64,000 nt of DNA. It comes from Hymenobacter mellowenesis (GTDB taxonomy: Bacteria > Bacteroidota > Bacteroidia > Cytophagales > Hymenobacteraceae). Shown here piece by piece: positions 1-10,300 of the stretch (position 1 is the stretch's first letter; each line of letters opens with the position of its first letter). The DNA is taken from the NCBI RefSeq assembly GCF_030581005.1, contig NZ_JAUQSX010000005.1, forward strand, positions 248,001-312,000, read 5' to 3'. A program made the position numbers and the translations under genes. The notes under the pieces are model-generated. The model ran no database searches. It saw only the letters and a program-made list of their open reading frames with translations, and was not told the DNA's origin.

Positions 1-285
1 GGCCACCGTGAACTGCGAGTCCGAGCCAATGGCGCGCTCCTGTGTCGTCATGCCAATCGAGCTGAACACCAGCGTGCCGCCCGATTCGGGCACCGACAGG
101 CTGAATGCGCCGTCCGAATTCGTGGAAACACCGTTGCTTGTGCCTTTCAGCAGGACGGTAACGCCCGGCAGGCCGCCGCCCGTTGCCTGGTCGGTTACCC
201 GTCCGGTAACGGTGCGCGTCTGCGCCATCGCTCCGTGGAGGAGAGTAAACATGAGCACGAGACTCATGAGTAAGATTTTTTTCAT
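1..285 (-). CDS. SusC/RagA-type TonB-linked outer membrane protein, N-terminal fragment
   Basis: This is the first 95 codons of a gene that runs off the left edge. The start is the ATG whose complement ends at 285. A signal peptide of about 22 residues ends in AMAQ, and a carboxypeptidase-regulatory-like fold follows (TVTGRVTDQATGGGLPGVTV, then SNSDGAF-type residues). That fold is the usual N-terminal extension of SusC/RagA transporters, which import large substrates through the outer membrane with TonB energy and a SusD partner. The plug and barrel lie outside the window. It reads in the same direction as the next SusC operon but is separated from it by a terminator and about 450 AT-rich bases, so it is probably a separate unit. 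The substrate cannot be told. Confidence 0.85.
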   Translation of the reverse strand, partial: MKKILLMSLVLMFTLLHGAMAQTRTVTGRVTDQATGGGLPGVTVLLKGTSNGVSTNSDGAFSLSVPESGGTLVFSSIGMTTQERAIGSDSQFTVA

Positions 286-730
286 GGACAAAAGGTTAAA
301 AATTAAAATGGTAATGGTGAGTTTACATTGTAAAAATAAGCGACATTAGTTGGATAAACGCAAAGAAAATGGGGTTTGCTCATGAATTTTTCAGAATAGC
401 CTCCAAACATTTACATGAAGCACAGACCCAATTTAGTGGGTTTCGTACTTTTGATATTCATATTATAAATATAATTATATAGTATAATAATGTGTTTTTT
501 AAAATAGACAATGAATGATGTTATGGCAACAGTAAGGTTGTGATTATCAGTTGATTTTTGCTAAATATTCGGGTGCTGCCCGTTGCTTTCAGTAGGGGCA
601 GAAGAGCAGCAATAAAGTGGGCGTCGAGAACAAACCGTGTCCGAGACAATCTCCTCAAAATAAAATGACTTTAAGGTGCGGTCATAGACCGCGGGGCCTA
701 GCAAATTTGGACACCATCATTATATCTCGA
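286..730. other. AT-rich intergenic region upstream of a susC gene
   Basis: About 445 bases without a supported gene. Positions roughly 290-560 are much richer in A and T than the flanking genes, as expected for the promoter region of the minus-strand susC gene starting at 285. No clean TAnnTTTG box was found. A short plus-strand reading frame beginning at 617 is judged spurious because it overlaps the terminator and the lipoprotein gene. Confidence 0.5.
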
Positions 731-779
731 AAAAGACAGCGGCAGCAAAAGGACGATGAAGTCCTTCTGCTGCCGCTGT
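731..779 (-). terminator. Rho-independent terminator of the SusCD-lipoprotein operon
   Basis: Arms 736-754 and 761-779 pair over 19 bp with one G-U, around a 6-base loop. On the minus strand the hairpin is followed by TTTT. It lies about 35 bases past the stop of the lipoprotein gene at 815. Confidence 0.85.
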
Positions 780-814
780 TTAAGGGCCGGCCCAAGCCGG
801 CTCGGGATGTTCGG

Positions 815-1447
815 TTAGTTTGGGGGGCGGATTTCCGCGATGGCGGCGTAAGGGGCGTTGACGAACGTGCCTTGCGGTGCGCCTACGGACCCAGACGTGG
901 TGGAGAGGGGCGTGAGGGTGATGCGCCGGCCGTCCTTCATCACGTACTCAAAGGTGAACACGATGGCTTCGCCGTTGAATACCCGGTTAATTATTGCGGA
1001 GGTTTCGCCCAGCACGGGCTGGGGAGCTGCTTGGCCCGTGACTGGTGATGTGGCGTACAAACCCCGCAGCGCATCTTGGCTGTTTATGGTAACGGTGGCC
1101 GGAAACGAGGTCAGGTCCATCACTTTCACGCGCGGGCCCAAGCGCAGGTCGCGCCGGTAGCTCTTATACACTTCCACGGTTTGAATTTCTGAGTAGCCCT
1201 GCGAAGGGTTGACCACAAACTCAAACACTGGACGAGTCAGGCCTTGGGCCGCCAGCGCATTCGTAGAGGGCTTGGCACTGATGATATCGTAAAAAGACTT
1301 CTGCGGGTTGATTTCCGGGATGATGAGCGGAATGCTTTCCGTCGTGGGGGCAGGTAACTTGCTGTCCTCGCGGCAGGCAACGAGCGAGCTCGCAGCCGTT
1401 AGCAACAGAAAGAAACGGGTGAGGTATGAATTCATGGTGATTTTCAC
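815..1447 (-). CDS. Outer membrane lipoprotein of a SusCD operon, function unknown
   Basis: A 210-residue protein with a lipoprotein signal: a hydrophobic stretch FFLLLTAASSLVAC ends in a Cys near residue 25, followed by Arg-Glu-Asp. The rest is about 185 residues rich in beta-type sequence with no enzyme motif I recognise. It follows the SusD gene by 30 bases and precedes a terminator, so it is the last gene of a susC-susD-lipoprotein operon. By position it may be an accessory surface glycan- or substrate-binding lipoprotein of the SusE/F kind, but sequence similarity to those was not established. Two starts are close together, at 1447 and 1435. The later one (MNSYLTRFF) gives a more typical signal peptide. 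Confidence 0.8.
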   Translation of the reverse strand: MKITMNSYLTRFFLLLTAASSLVACREDSKLPAPTTESIPLIIPEINPQKSFYDIISAKPSTNALAAQGLTRPVFEFVVNPSQGYSEIQTVEVYKSYRRDLRLGPRVKVMDLTSFPATVTINSQDALRGLYATSPVTGQAAPQPVLGETSAIINRVFNGEAIVFTFEYVMKDGRRITLTPLSTTSGSVGAPQGTFVNAPYAAIAEIRPPN

Positions 1448-1477
1448 GTTAAGAAAAGTCAGGAAAGACAGTACGAC

Positions 1478-3136
1478 CTAGAGGTCCCAGAAAATGCGCG
1501 AGGTAACCGGCGCTTGCGTCCGCGGCGAATTGGGATTCAGAATCAAATCGTTGGTCGGATAGTACAGGCGGTAGGGGAAGATGCCGTTCGACAGCGTCTG
1601 GCCATCGTCGGGCAACAGGCCCCGGCCGGGCGTGGCGGCGGCGGCGGCCTGCGATACCCGGATGAGCGGGTGGTGCGTGCGCCGGAAGTCGGTATATACA
1701 TCCACACCGTAGCCGAAGCTGGCCACGTACTTCTCGTACATAATCACCTCCAGCTTGTCTTCGGTAGTGGTGGCGCGGTCAAAACGGTTAAGCGGGCCCG
1801 AGTTGGCAGCCGTGGTATTGACGCGGTTGATGTAGGCGGCGATTTGGGTTGCCGTCATGACAGGGCTGCCGTCGGCTGCCGCAATCGTGTTCACTTTGTT
1901 AAACGACGCATTGAGAGCATCGACTAATGCGGCGCGGGCTGCCGTGGGGTTATTGAGAACCACGAGCTGCAATTCGGCTTCCGTGTACTTGCGGGCATAG
2001 TAGGTCAGCAAGCGTTGGGGAGCTTCGTATTTTGTCTGTGGGAGACCGGTGCCGGTGCGGCCTTTACCGTCGTCGTAGCGTCCGCCCACGGGGTACAACC
2101 CCTGCAGGGTCTGCACGCCTGCCGTCGAAGCCGAACTGGTGTACTGCCCGGTTGAGCCCGGCCGCACCGTCACGAAGCTTTCGTTAATGTAGTCCTGCTG
2201 CGTAACGGCCACGCCCAATGGAACTTGGTTGAAGAAGTAATAAGGCATGCGCGGGTCGCTCTTGGCCTTCATATCCTCGTAGAAGTAGCGGCCAATGCGG
2301 TTTTCCGGATTGGGGCCGTAGTCCACTACCGCGCCGGGATTGCGGGTATCGGGCTGGATACTGTTCTTGTAGGCCAGTTGGAGGTCGCCGCCTTCTTCAA
2401 TCAGGGGCGAACTCAGCAGCGGCGCTATCTGGGCAGCTACTACCGCGTTCGAGTTCGTCTTGCGAATCTGATTGTAGAGCTTCAGCTTGAGCGTGCGGCC
2501 AAAACGTGCCCATTTCTCCAATGAGCCGCCATAAATCAGGTCGGCCCGGCCCAGTGTTGAGTTGGTCGAAGACCTCGCCAGGTTAGCTAGGCCCTCGTCA
2601 ATCAAGGCGAAGAGGCCTTTCACTTTGCCATCGGCCGAGCCGTTATAGATTTCCGAGTCTTTGTCGAAACGCGGGGCTAGGTTGTTCACCCCCTGCAGAG
2701 CTTCTGAGTAAGGAATGTCGCCCCACATGTCCACCATTTGGCTAAACACGTAAGCTTTCTGCAACTGCGCGATGCCCACGTAGCTCCATTGCCCTTCCGC
2801 CGTGCCTTGGGTGATGATGAGTTCGTTGTTCGGGAGCATGTTGGCGTAAAACTCCGACCAGGGGCCCCCGAAGGAGCCGCCGGTTTGCACGAAGTTGCCA
2901 ATGCCCCGAGTGCTGTACAGTTGCTGCATCAGGCCCATCGTGTACTGGCTCAGGCCGCCCACGTTGTCGCCCAGGCCGCTGGCCATGCTCACTTGCGTGA
3001 TGGGCAGCAGGTTATTGATGGTGGTAGAAGTCGGATAGAGCGGGTTGACGTTGGTGTTGTAAAAGTCCTTGCAGCCGGAGGCTGTGGCGAGCATACCGGC
3101 AAAAGCCAGTGCTGCCCCAATCTGATGAAATTTCAT
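1478..3136 (-). CDS. SusD/RagB-family nutrient-binding outer membrane lipoprotein
   Basis: A 552-residue SusD-type lipoprotein. The signal peptide ends at a lipobox with Cys22 (ATASGC), which anchors it to the outer membrane. SusD proteins form the lid over the SusC barrel and capture the substrate. Recognisable features are the N-terminal NVNPLYPTSTT segment, the QMVDMWGDIPYSEAL segment of the TPR-like helical core, and the C-terminal YPTNDLILNPNSP region ending in IFWDL. The pattern fits the SusD-like_2 branch (MoVPTS-like ends such as LPITQVSMASGL near residues 45-56). The gene starts 39 bases after the SusC stop and is clearly co-transcribed with it. The substrate is unknown because no degradative enzyme lies nearby. 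Confidence 0.93.
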   Translation of the reverse strand: MKFHQIGAALAFAGMLATASGCKDFYNTNVNPLYPTSTTINNLLPITQVSMASGLGDNVGGLSQYTMGLMQQLYSTRGIGNFVQTGGSFGGPWSEFYANMLPNNELIITQGTAEGQWSYVGIAQLQKAYVFSQMVDMWGDIPYSEALQGVNNLAPRFDKDSEIYNGSADGKVKGLFALIDEGLANLARSSTNSTLGRADLIYGGSLEKWARFGRTLKLKLYNQIRKTNSNAVVAAQIAPLLSSPLIEEGGDLQLAYKNSIQPDTRNPGAVVDYGPNPENRIGRYFYEDMKAKSDPRMPYYFFNQVPLGVAVTQQDYINESFVTVRPGSTGQYTSSASTAGVQTLQGLYPVGGRYDDGKGRTGTGLPQTKYEAPQRLLTYYARKYTEAELQLVVLNNPTAARAALVDALNASFNKVNTIAAADGSPVMTATQIAAYINRVNTTAANSGPLNRFDRATTTEDKLEVIMYEKYVASFGYGVDVYTDFRRTHHPLIRVSQAAAAATPGRGLLPDDGQTLSNGIFPYRLYYPTNDLILNPNSPRTQAPVTSRIFWDL

Positions 3137-3175
3137 GGAATACTATATAAAGAGCCCGGAGGCGCAATGCTGAAA

Positions 3176-6100
3176 TTAGAAAGTTACCCGCAGGTTCACG
3201 CCATAGCGCTTGGTGTTCGGCGCGTTGGTCAGCTCAATGCCCTGCACATTGCTCGAGCCGAAGGTGTTGGTTTCGGGGTCGAAGTTCGAGTTCTTGGGCA
3301 GGTTGGGGGAATACCAGTACAGATTGCGGCCCGACACGGAGATGTTGACCACGCTGAACGGCGATTTGCCAAGGATGGACTTGGGCAGGTCGTAACCCAC
3401 CGTCACTTCGCGCAGGCGCACGGTGGTGGCATCGTATATCGACTGCTCGTTGTAGCCGTTGGTGGCAGCTCCGCCGCCCACGCCGGCAGCCGAGAAATAC
3501 AGGTCATTGACGCTGATGGCCTTGGTGTTGCGGATGGGGTTGCCGTCACTATCCAGGGCAGCACCGCCCGTGGCGGGGTTGTAGCGCACGCCGTCGATGA
3601 TGAGCAGGCGGTTGCGGTCTTCGGTATCCTTCGTCACGCCCCGGCCCAACTCTTCCTGCAGGGTAGTTGAAAACAGCGCACCGCCTTTGCGGTAGTCAAT
3701 CAGCGTGTTCAGCGTGATGCCTTTGTAGGTGAACTGGTTGATGAAACCCATGATGAAATCAGCGTTGGGGTTGCCAATAACTTTGTTGCCACCGGGCACC
3801 AGACGGCCGCTCACGGGGTCAACGAGTAGATTGCCACTGCCATCGCGCTTGGCCGTCGAGCCGTACAGCACGCCGTAGGGCTGGCCGGGGATGAGCAGTG
3901 CTGCCACGTTGAAGCCGCCCAAAGTGAGGGTATCGCCTTTGTCGGTCGTTTTCTCTACGATGTTGCGGTTGCGGGTGAAGTTGAACGTGCTGCTCCAGCG
4001 GAAGCCCGACGTTTCCACCGGCACCACCGTCAGGGCTACTTCAAAGCCTTTGTTCGAAATGGCGCCGAAGTTGGTCCAGTACTGGCCGTAGCCAGTGGCG
4101 GATGGCAGGATGCGCGGGGCAATCTGGTTAGTCGACTGTTTGTTGTAGTACGTACCGTTGAACGAGATGCGGTTGCGGAAAAGTGCCAGCTCGGTACCAA
4201 CTTCCAGTTCCGTCGAGAATTCAGGCGTCAGGTTCGGGTTGTTGATAACGCTGCTGATGGAGATGCCGGCCGTGGGCTGCCCCTGCGCTGCCGGGTTCGG
4301 GTTGTAGAAGGGGAAAATACCGCCCGGGTTGATGTCGTACGTGCTGGGACCCGAACGGTAGGGGGGAGCGTCGCGGCCCACCCGGCCATACGCCACGCGT
4401 ACTTTGGCCAAATCCAGCCAGCGGTAATCCCACTTCAGCGCTTCGTTGAGCACCAGCGAGCCGGCTGCGCTGGAGTAGAAGAAGGAGCGGCCGGTGTTGC
4501 CGATGATGCCGTCTTTGTTGAGCGTAGAGGAGAAGTCATTGCGACCAGTCAGCGTTACGAACGCAAAGTTCTTGTAGCCCAGCGTGGCGTTGCCGAGCAA
4601 GCCCATCAGGCGGCGCTCCGAGTAGGCGTAGCCATAGGTGCCTTTCTGGTTGGTGTTCTCGATGTTATCAATGCCGAAGGTGACGATGTCATAGCCGATG
4701 TTCGAGCGGCCATCAAACTTGCGAGCGTTGATGTTCTGGCCCACACTGGCGGTCAGGCTCAGGTCTTCGGTTAGGTTCTTGTTGAAGTTCAGCAGCACGG
4801 TCTGTTCCAGTTCCGTGTTCTGAATGTTGTCTTCCAGAACGGAGCTCACGCCGTAGTTGGCGTTGGAGCCCGGCCGGATGGTGGTGCGGCGCGAGTCGGT
4901 ATAGGTGTTGATACCACCGGTGTAGGTCAGCACCAACCAATCTTTGAAGGCATAAGACAAGCCCACGCTGCCCACTACCCGGTCGACACGGGATGTATAA
5001 AGGGCGTTTTCAACCGACCACAGCGGGTTGTCGGCCTGGCGCGACAGCCACGCGAAGGTGGAAGCGTGCGTCACGGGGTCGATGTAGGGCAGGCCCTGCA
5101 GGTCGAGGCTACGGGTTAGGAACAGCGTGCGGGCAAAGGCCGAGGCATTACCTGCCAGCAGGTTGTTAGCACCCGTCAGTGGGCCCTTCTGCGTGGTGTT
5201 GGTGTAGGCCACGTTGCCGCTGATGGTGAACTTGTTGAACTTGCCCGAGCCGCCAGTGCTCACGTTGTTGCGCACAAACGACGAGTTGGGGATGATGCCC
5301 TGCTGGTCGGCGCGCGAGATGATGGTAGTGAACGTGGCGTTGTCGCTGGTGCTGTTCAACGACACCGAATTCTCGTACAGGTGGCCCGTCTTGAAGAAAT
5401 CCTTCACGTTGTTCGGGTAGGCTTTATAAGGAATCTTCGCGTTGAGGGGAATATTGGGGAAGTTGGGGTTGCCGGCTTGCGGGTGACGAATGGAGTCGGG
5501 CGCGCCCTGAGCCATGTTGCCGAACTCCGGGCCCCACGAGCCGTTGGCATCCGAGTTCACAAAGTTGGCGCCCGCGCCGTACTTGTTCTGGTAGTTGGGC
5601 AGGGCCGCTACCTTCTCAATGGAGTAGCCCGTGGTGTAGCCAATCTGAATGCCTTTGGGGCCGCGCTGGCCGCCACCGCCGGTTTTGGTGGTGATAACGA
5701 TAACGCCACCGGCTGCGCGCGAGCCATAGAGGGCCGCCGCCGCTGCGCCTTTCAGCACGTTGATGGAGGCAATGTTGTTGGGGTCCACATCGGCCGTGCG
5801 GCTCGAGTAGGAGGCGCCGTTAGTGATGGGGTTGTCCGATTCGGTCTGGGAATTGTCGTAAGGAACGCCATCTACCACGAACAGGGGCTGGTTTTCGCCG
5901 TAGAACGACGTGTTGCCCCGGATGGTGATACGCGACGAAGCGCCCGGCACCCCGCTCGAGCTGATAATGTTCACGCCCGGTACTTTACCCGAAAGCGTGC
6001 GCAGCAGGTCAGGTTCCGACTTCTGCACCACTTGCTCCGACTTCACTTCCGAGACGGCATAGCCTAGGGCCCGCTTTTCGCGCGAGATGCCCAGCGCCGT

Positions 6101-6424
6101 CACGGTCACTTCGTCGAGCTGCTTGTTGTCAACGGCCATGGCCACGTCCACTGTGCCGGAGGTACCTATCGGCTGCTCAGTGGTCAGGTAGCCCAGGTAT
6201 TTGAATTGCAGTACCGCCGTTGGGGCAGGCACGGCCAGTGTAAACCTGCCGTCGGCATCGGTGGCGGTCCCGGTGGTGGTACCCTTCACGATAACACTGA
6301 CGCCCGGCAATCCTTCGTTGGTGCTTTTGTCGAGCACGCGCCCCGATACGGAGCGACTCTGGGCCCAGCTCCGCCCGGCCAGGGTCAAGAGCAGGAGCAG
6401 GCTCATTAGTAAGGTTCTCTTCAT
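3176..6424 (-). CDS. SusC/RagA-family TonB-linked outer membrane transporter
   Basis: A full-length 1082-residue SusC protein. After a signal peptide ending WAQ there is a carboxypeptidase-regulatory-like domain (residues ~25-110, SGRVLDKSTNEGLPGVSVIV). A TonB-dependent plug follows (residues ~130-250), holding FVVDGVPYDNS and the family signature VLKGAAAAALYGSRAAGGVI. A long beta-barrel ends in the aromatic GVNLRVTF. It forms the outer-membrane pore for the substrate caught by the SusD encoded 39 bases downstream, with energy from TonB-ExbBD. The start gives a good signal peptide (MKRTLLMSLLLLLTLAG). It is divergent from a second SusC gene at 7396, with about 970 bases between them. Substrate unknown. 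Confidence 0.95.
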   Translation of the reverse strand: MKRTLLMSLLLLLTLAGRSWAQSRSVSGRVLDKSTNEGLPGVSVIVKGTTTGTATDADGRFTLAVPAPTAVLQFKYLGYLTTEQPIGTSGTVDVAMAVDNKQLDEVTVTALGISREKRALGYAVSEVKSEQVVQKSEPDLLRTLSGKVPGVNIISSSGVPGASSRITIRGNTSFYGENQPLFVVDGVPYDNSQTESDNPITNGASYSSRTADVDPNNIASINVLKGAAAAALYGSRAAGGVIVITTKTGGGGQRGPKGIQIGYTTGYSIEKVAALPNYQNKYGAGANFVNSDANGSWGPEFGNMAQGAPDSIRHPQAGNPNFPNIPLNAKIPYKAYPNNVKDFFKTGHLYENSVSLNSTSDNATFTTIISRADQQGIIPNSSFVRNNVSTGGSGKFNKFTISGNVAYTNTTQKGPLTGANNLLAGNASAFARTLFLTRSLDLQGLPYIDPVTHASTFAWLSRQADNPLWSVENALYTSRVDRVVGSVGLSYAFKDWLVLTYTGGINTYTDSRRTTIRPGSNANYGVSSVLEDNIQNTELEQTVLLNFNKNLTEDLSLTASVGQNINARKFDGRSNIGYDIVTFGIDNIENTNQKGTYGYAYSERRLMGLLGNATLGYKNFAFVTLTGRNDFSSTLNKDGIIGNTGRSFFYSSAAGSLVLNEALKWDYRWLDLAKVRVAYGRVGRDAPPYRSGPSTYDINPGGIFPFYNPNPAAQGQPTAGISISSVINNPNLTPEFSTELEVGTELALFRNRISFNGTYYNKQSTNQIAPRILPSATGYGQYWTNFGAISNKGFEVALTVVPVETSGFRWSSTFNFTRNRNIVEKTTDKGDTLTLGGFNVAALLIPGQPYGVLYGSTAKRDGSGNLLVDPVSGRLVPGGNKVIGNPNADFIMGFINQFTYKGITLNTLIDYRKGGALFSTTLQEELGRGVTKDTEDRNRLLIIDGVRYNPATGGAALDSDGNPIRNTKAISVNDLYFSAAGVGGGAATNGYNEQSIYDATTVRLREVTVGYDLPKSILGKSPFSVVNISVSGRNLYWYSPNLPKNSNFDPETNTFGSSNVQGIELTNAPNTKRYGVNLRVTF

Positions 6425-7395
6425 TGAGTTGTTTAAAGTGGGTGTGATTAAGAAAAGGGAAAAAGAAACAGAAGGGTGGTATTTTAAAAGTTGAAAGTAC
6501 TGCTGCCAGCGAAAATTTCCACCATAAGCCCGATATTCTCCATGATATTCAGCGCGGCATCTGGCTCAAAATGAGGGGTAGAAGCGGCCGTATTTCCTTC
6601 TGATGCCTTAACCGCGCATAATTCACACGGCCGGAAAGAGTCACTACATAAAATGACCATCGGGGTGCCCAGTGTTGCTCTGTAGCGCGACGACTCTGCT
6701 TGCAGAGGTGAGGGCTGGGAAGGTTGTCAATTACATTTATCAGGTAAGATTTCTGATATGATTAAACAGCAATGTGATGTTGCTTACACTTCTATTGTCA
6801 ATTCGATGATTTTTTTGAAAATCAATTAATGTAAAATATCTGATGTTTAACTAGATTATTCCATTCCAAATGCTTATTTTTATTAAAAACCTTGTAGGTT
6901 ATAAAATAGCACTAAAGCCACACTTTATTTAATTATGTGGTAAGACAGTATGCCGTAATGGCTTTTTAGCCTGTTTCTTTCCTCTACGTCCGAAAATATT
7001 CGTCGATGAGGTGCCTTGACGAAATCTGTTTTGATACTGAGCAAGTGGGAGAGGCCGAAAAAAGAATCTACCAAACGAGTGTTAGCTTTGGGCGCACTGT
7101 CGGCACCTCACTATTCTTCATGATTGGATAGCATTGGGTTCATCCAGAGTACTCATTAGGCTGAATAGTCTCATTTTTCAGTTGGACTTGAACGAAATGG
7201 CTTTCACCTGTCCGCTAACCCAAAATTCGTTGGAGAAGCTATTATTCAGTGATTTGCTGGTTTCTTAGGCATTCCACATGGATGGTCGATGAGGGCGAGA
7301 CGCCGGTGCTATTCCCGAAAAAGCTATTTTCCTTGTATAATTGCCGTTTCACTCACCTTACTTTTTACCTTTTCACTCACCAACCAAACAGTCAA
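6425..7395. other. AT-rich intergenic region between divergent susC genes
   Basis: About 970 bases without a convincing gene, the longest gap in the window. The middle (about 6720-6960) is very AT-rich. It must hold the promoters of both susC genes. A possible weak -7 box, TATAATTG, lies at 7336-7343, about 55 bases before the plus-strand start. A 58-codon minus-strand frame (6484-6660) is the only short reading frame I noted and is not supported as a gene. No regulator, transposase or RNA was recognised. Confidence 0.5.
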
Positions 7396-10300
7396 ATGAA
7401 AAAACTCTTATGTATGGTCATGCTTCTAATGACCGGCCTGTTGCAGCAGGTCTATGCCCAAGACCGGACGATATCCGGGCGCGTGACTGACCGGGGAACC
7501 GGCCAGGGGCTGCCCGGAGCTACCGTACTGGTGAAAGGCACTACCGTCGGAGCTTCAACCAATGCCGATGGCGCTTTCAGCCTCAGCATCCCGTCTTCGG
7601 CCAGTACGCTGACCATTAGCTCCATCGGTTATGCCAGCGTTGACCAGACGATTGGCGCCGATGCTACTTACAACGTGGCGCTCGCATCCGATGTGAAGCA
7701 GCTGGGCGAAGTAGTGGTAACGGGCGCACTGGGCGTGCAGCGTCAGGCCCGCGAAATCGGCTACGCCACGGCCACGCTCGACACCAAAGAAATCAACCAG
7801 GCCCGCGTAACCAACGTGACCAACGGACTGGCGGGTAAAGTATCGGGTCTGCAGATTCAGACCCTCTCGAACGGCGTTAACCCCAGCGTACGCGTTACCC
7901 TGCGCGGTGCCCGCTCGGCGACTGGTGAAAACCAGGCCTTGGTGGTAGTGGACGGTGTGCTTTCGACTTCGGAAGTATTGACCGCCCTGAACCCCGACGA
8001 CATCGACAACATCACCGTGCTGAAAGGCGCCAACGCCGCTGCTCTCTACGGCTCGCAGGCTTCAAACGGTGCTCTGATTATCACCACGAAGAAGGGTTCC
8101 AATGGCGTGGCCGTGACCTTCGCCCACACCTCGCAGTTCGAGTCGATTTCGTTCCTGCCCAAGCTGCAGAATGAGTTCGGCTTGGGTGCTCAGGAATACG
8201 CTTACAACTACCCCTTGTTCCCGGCTGCCGGCGAGGACTCCGTAGCACTGACCTACAACGCTCAGTACAACAACATGGAGAATCAGCAGTACGGCCCCCG
8301 TTTCGATGGTCGTCGGGTGCGTCTGGGTCTGGCCCTGGAAAACGGTCAGCAGCAGTACACTACTTATGACGCCAAGCCGAACGAGCGCCGCAATGTATTC
8401 AACACCGGCTATCAGATGCAGAACAACGTTTCGTTCTCGGGCGGTGACGACAAGAGCAAAATTTTCGTGTCGTTCCAGAACGTGAAAAATAACGGCATCG
8501 TCCCTAAAGACGAGTACAACCGGAACGCCTTCCGTTTGAACGCTTCGCGTGATTTCGGTAAGCTGACCGTGGGCTTCAACTCCTCGTACGCCCGCAAAAT
8601 GGTCGACGCTACGTCGAACCTGAGCGCCGCCAATTCGGTGTACTACAGCGTTATCAACACCTCGTCGATGGTGCCGCTCACCCAGTACAAAGATTGGCAG
8701 AACAACCCTTTCGCTAATCCGAACGGCTACTATAACGAGTACTACCAGAACCCTTACTACGTTATCGACAACAACCGGACGCACCTGAAGGAAAACTACT
8801 TCATTGGCGACGTGAACCTGGGCTACAAAGTGTTTGACTGGATGAGCCTGCAGTACCGCTTCGGCGCTACGCTGGTGAACCAGACCAACCAGAACACCCG
8901 CGACCGTTTCCAGTACACGCCCTACGTGGCCGCTTTCGGCCGCAGCGCCAGCTCCACCAATGGCTTCGTGCAGGAATCGTCGCTCGACTACACCCGTCTG
9001 AACTCTGATTTCTTCATCAACATTGACAAAACGTTTGGTGATTTCAACTTGAAGCTCATCTTGGGTAACAACACACAGTCGGGCACTTCGACCGGCATTG
9101 CCGCCAGCTCGACCGGCTTGGCAACCCCCGGCCTGTTCAACCTCGTGAACCGCATCGGTCAGGTGCAGGGCTCGGCCACTCGCTACACCTACCACCAGAC
9201 TTCGCTATTTGCTGATGCTACCGTAGGCTACAAAGAGTTCGTTTACCTGCATGCTTCGGGCCGCAACGACTGGTCGTCGCTGTTGCTGAAGTCGAACCGC
9301 TCGTTCTTCTACCCCAGCGTTGACCTTTCTGTAATCTTCACCGAGGCCATTCCGGTGCTGAAAGAAGCTTCATTTATCGACTACGGTAAACTCCGCGGTG
9401 GCATTGCTAAGGTGGGCCAAATCAACTTGGGCGGTACCGGTGTCGGTAGCAATCTGGGTGCCTACCAGTTGGACCCGTTCTTCAACCTAGGCGGCGGTTT
9501 CCCCTTCGGTCCTTTGACCTCGTTCACGCAGAGCAACCAAGTAGTAGCTCCTAACTTGAAGCCGGAATTCACCCGCTCCATTGAGGCTGGCATCGAACTG
9601 AGCTTCCTGAAGCGTCGCGTTTCGACTTCGGCTACCTACTACAAACAGAACACGACCGACCAGACCATTCGCGCTGGCATCTCTTCGACTTCCGGTTTCT
9701 CGGGTTACCTGCTCAATGCTGGTGAAATTCAAAACAACGGTGTAGAACTTGACCTGAACCTGGTTCCGGTTCGTACGGAAACTGGCTTTGAGTGGCGCGT
9801 TGGCGCCAACTACAACTACAACGATAGCAAGGTGCTTTCTATCGCCCCCGGCGTTGACGAGTTGGCTCTGACCACCGGTGGCAACTCCAACGTATTTGCT
9901 GTGGTAGGCCAGCCCTTCCCCATCCTGCGTGGCTCGTACTATGTGCGTGACGACCAGAACCGCGTTATTCTCGACAAAGGCTTCGAGCCCGGTACAACCA
10001 ACGAGGTGTACTTCCCCCGCAAAGCTTCGGATTTGAAAATCTTGGGCAACACGCTGCCCAAGCACAAGTACGGCTTCAACACCAGCTTCAGCTACAAAGG
10101 AATCACCTTGGCTGGCCAGGCTGAATACCGCACGGGCTACGTGGTGTACCACTCTATTGGTGAAGACCTCGACTTCACGGGCGCTTCGGCTGTGAGCGCA
10201 TCGTACGGCCGCCAGCCCTTCCTGTACCCCAACTCGTCGATTTTGGGTGCTGACGGTGTAACCTACGTGGCCAACACCGACAAGCTGACCCCCGGCGGTG

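Noticed and set aside
6484-6660. 58-codon minus-strand frame in the susC-susC gap
   Set aside because: It begins with ATG and has two Cys, but no visible start signal, no family resemblance and no clear coding bias. Too weak to list as a gene.
8062-9195. Long minus-strand frame inside the second susC
   Set aside because: It is the complement of a well-supported SusC coding region and has no recognisable domain.
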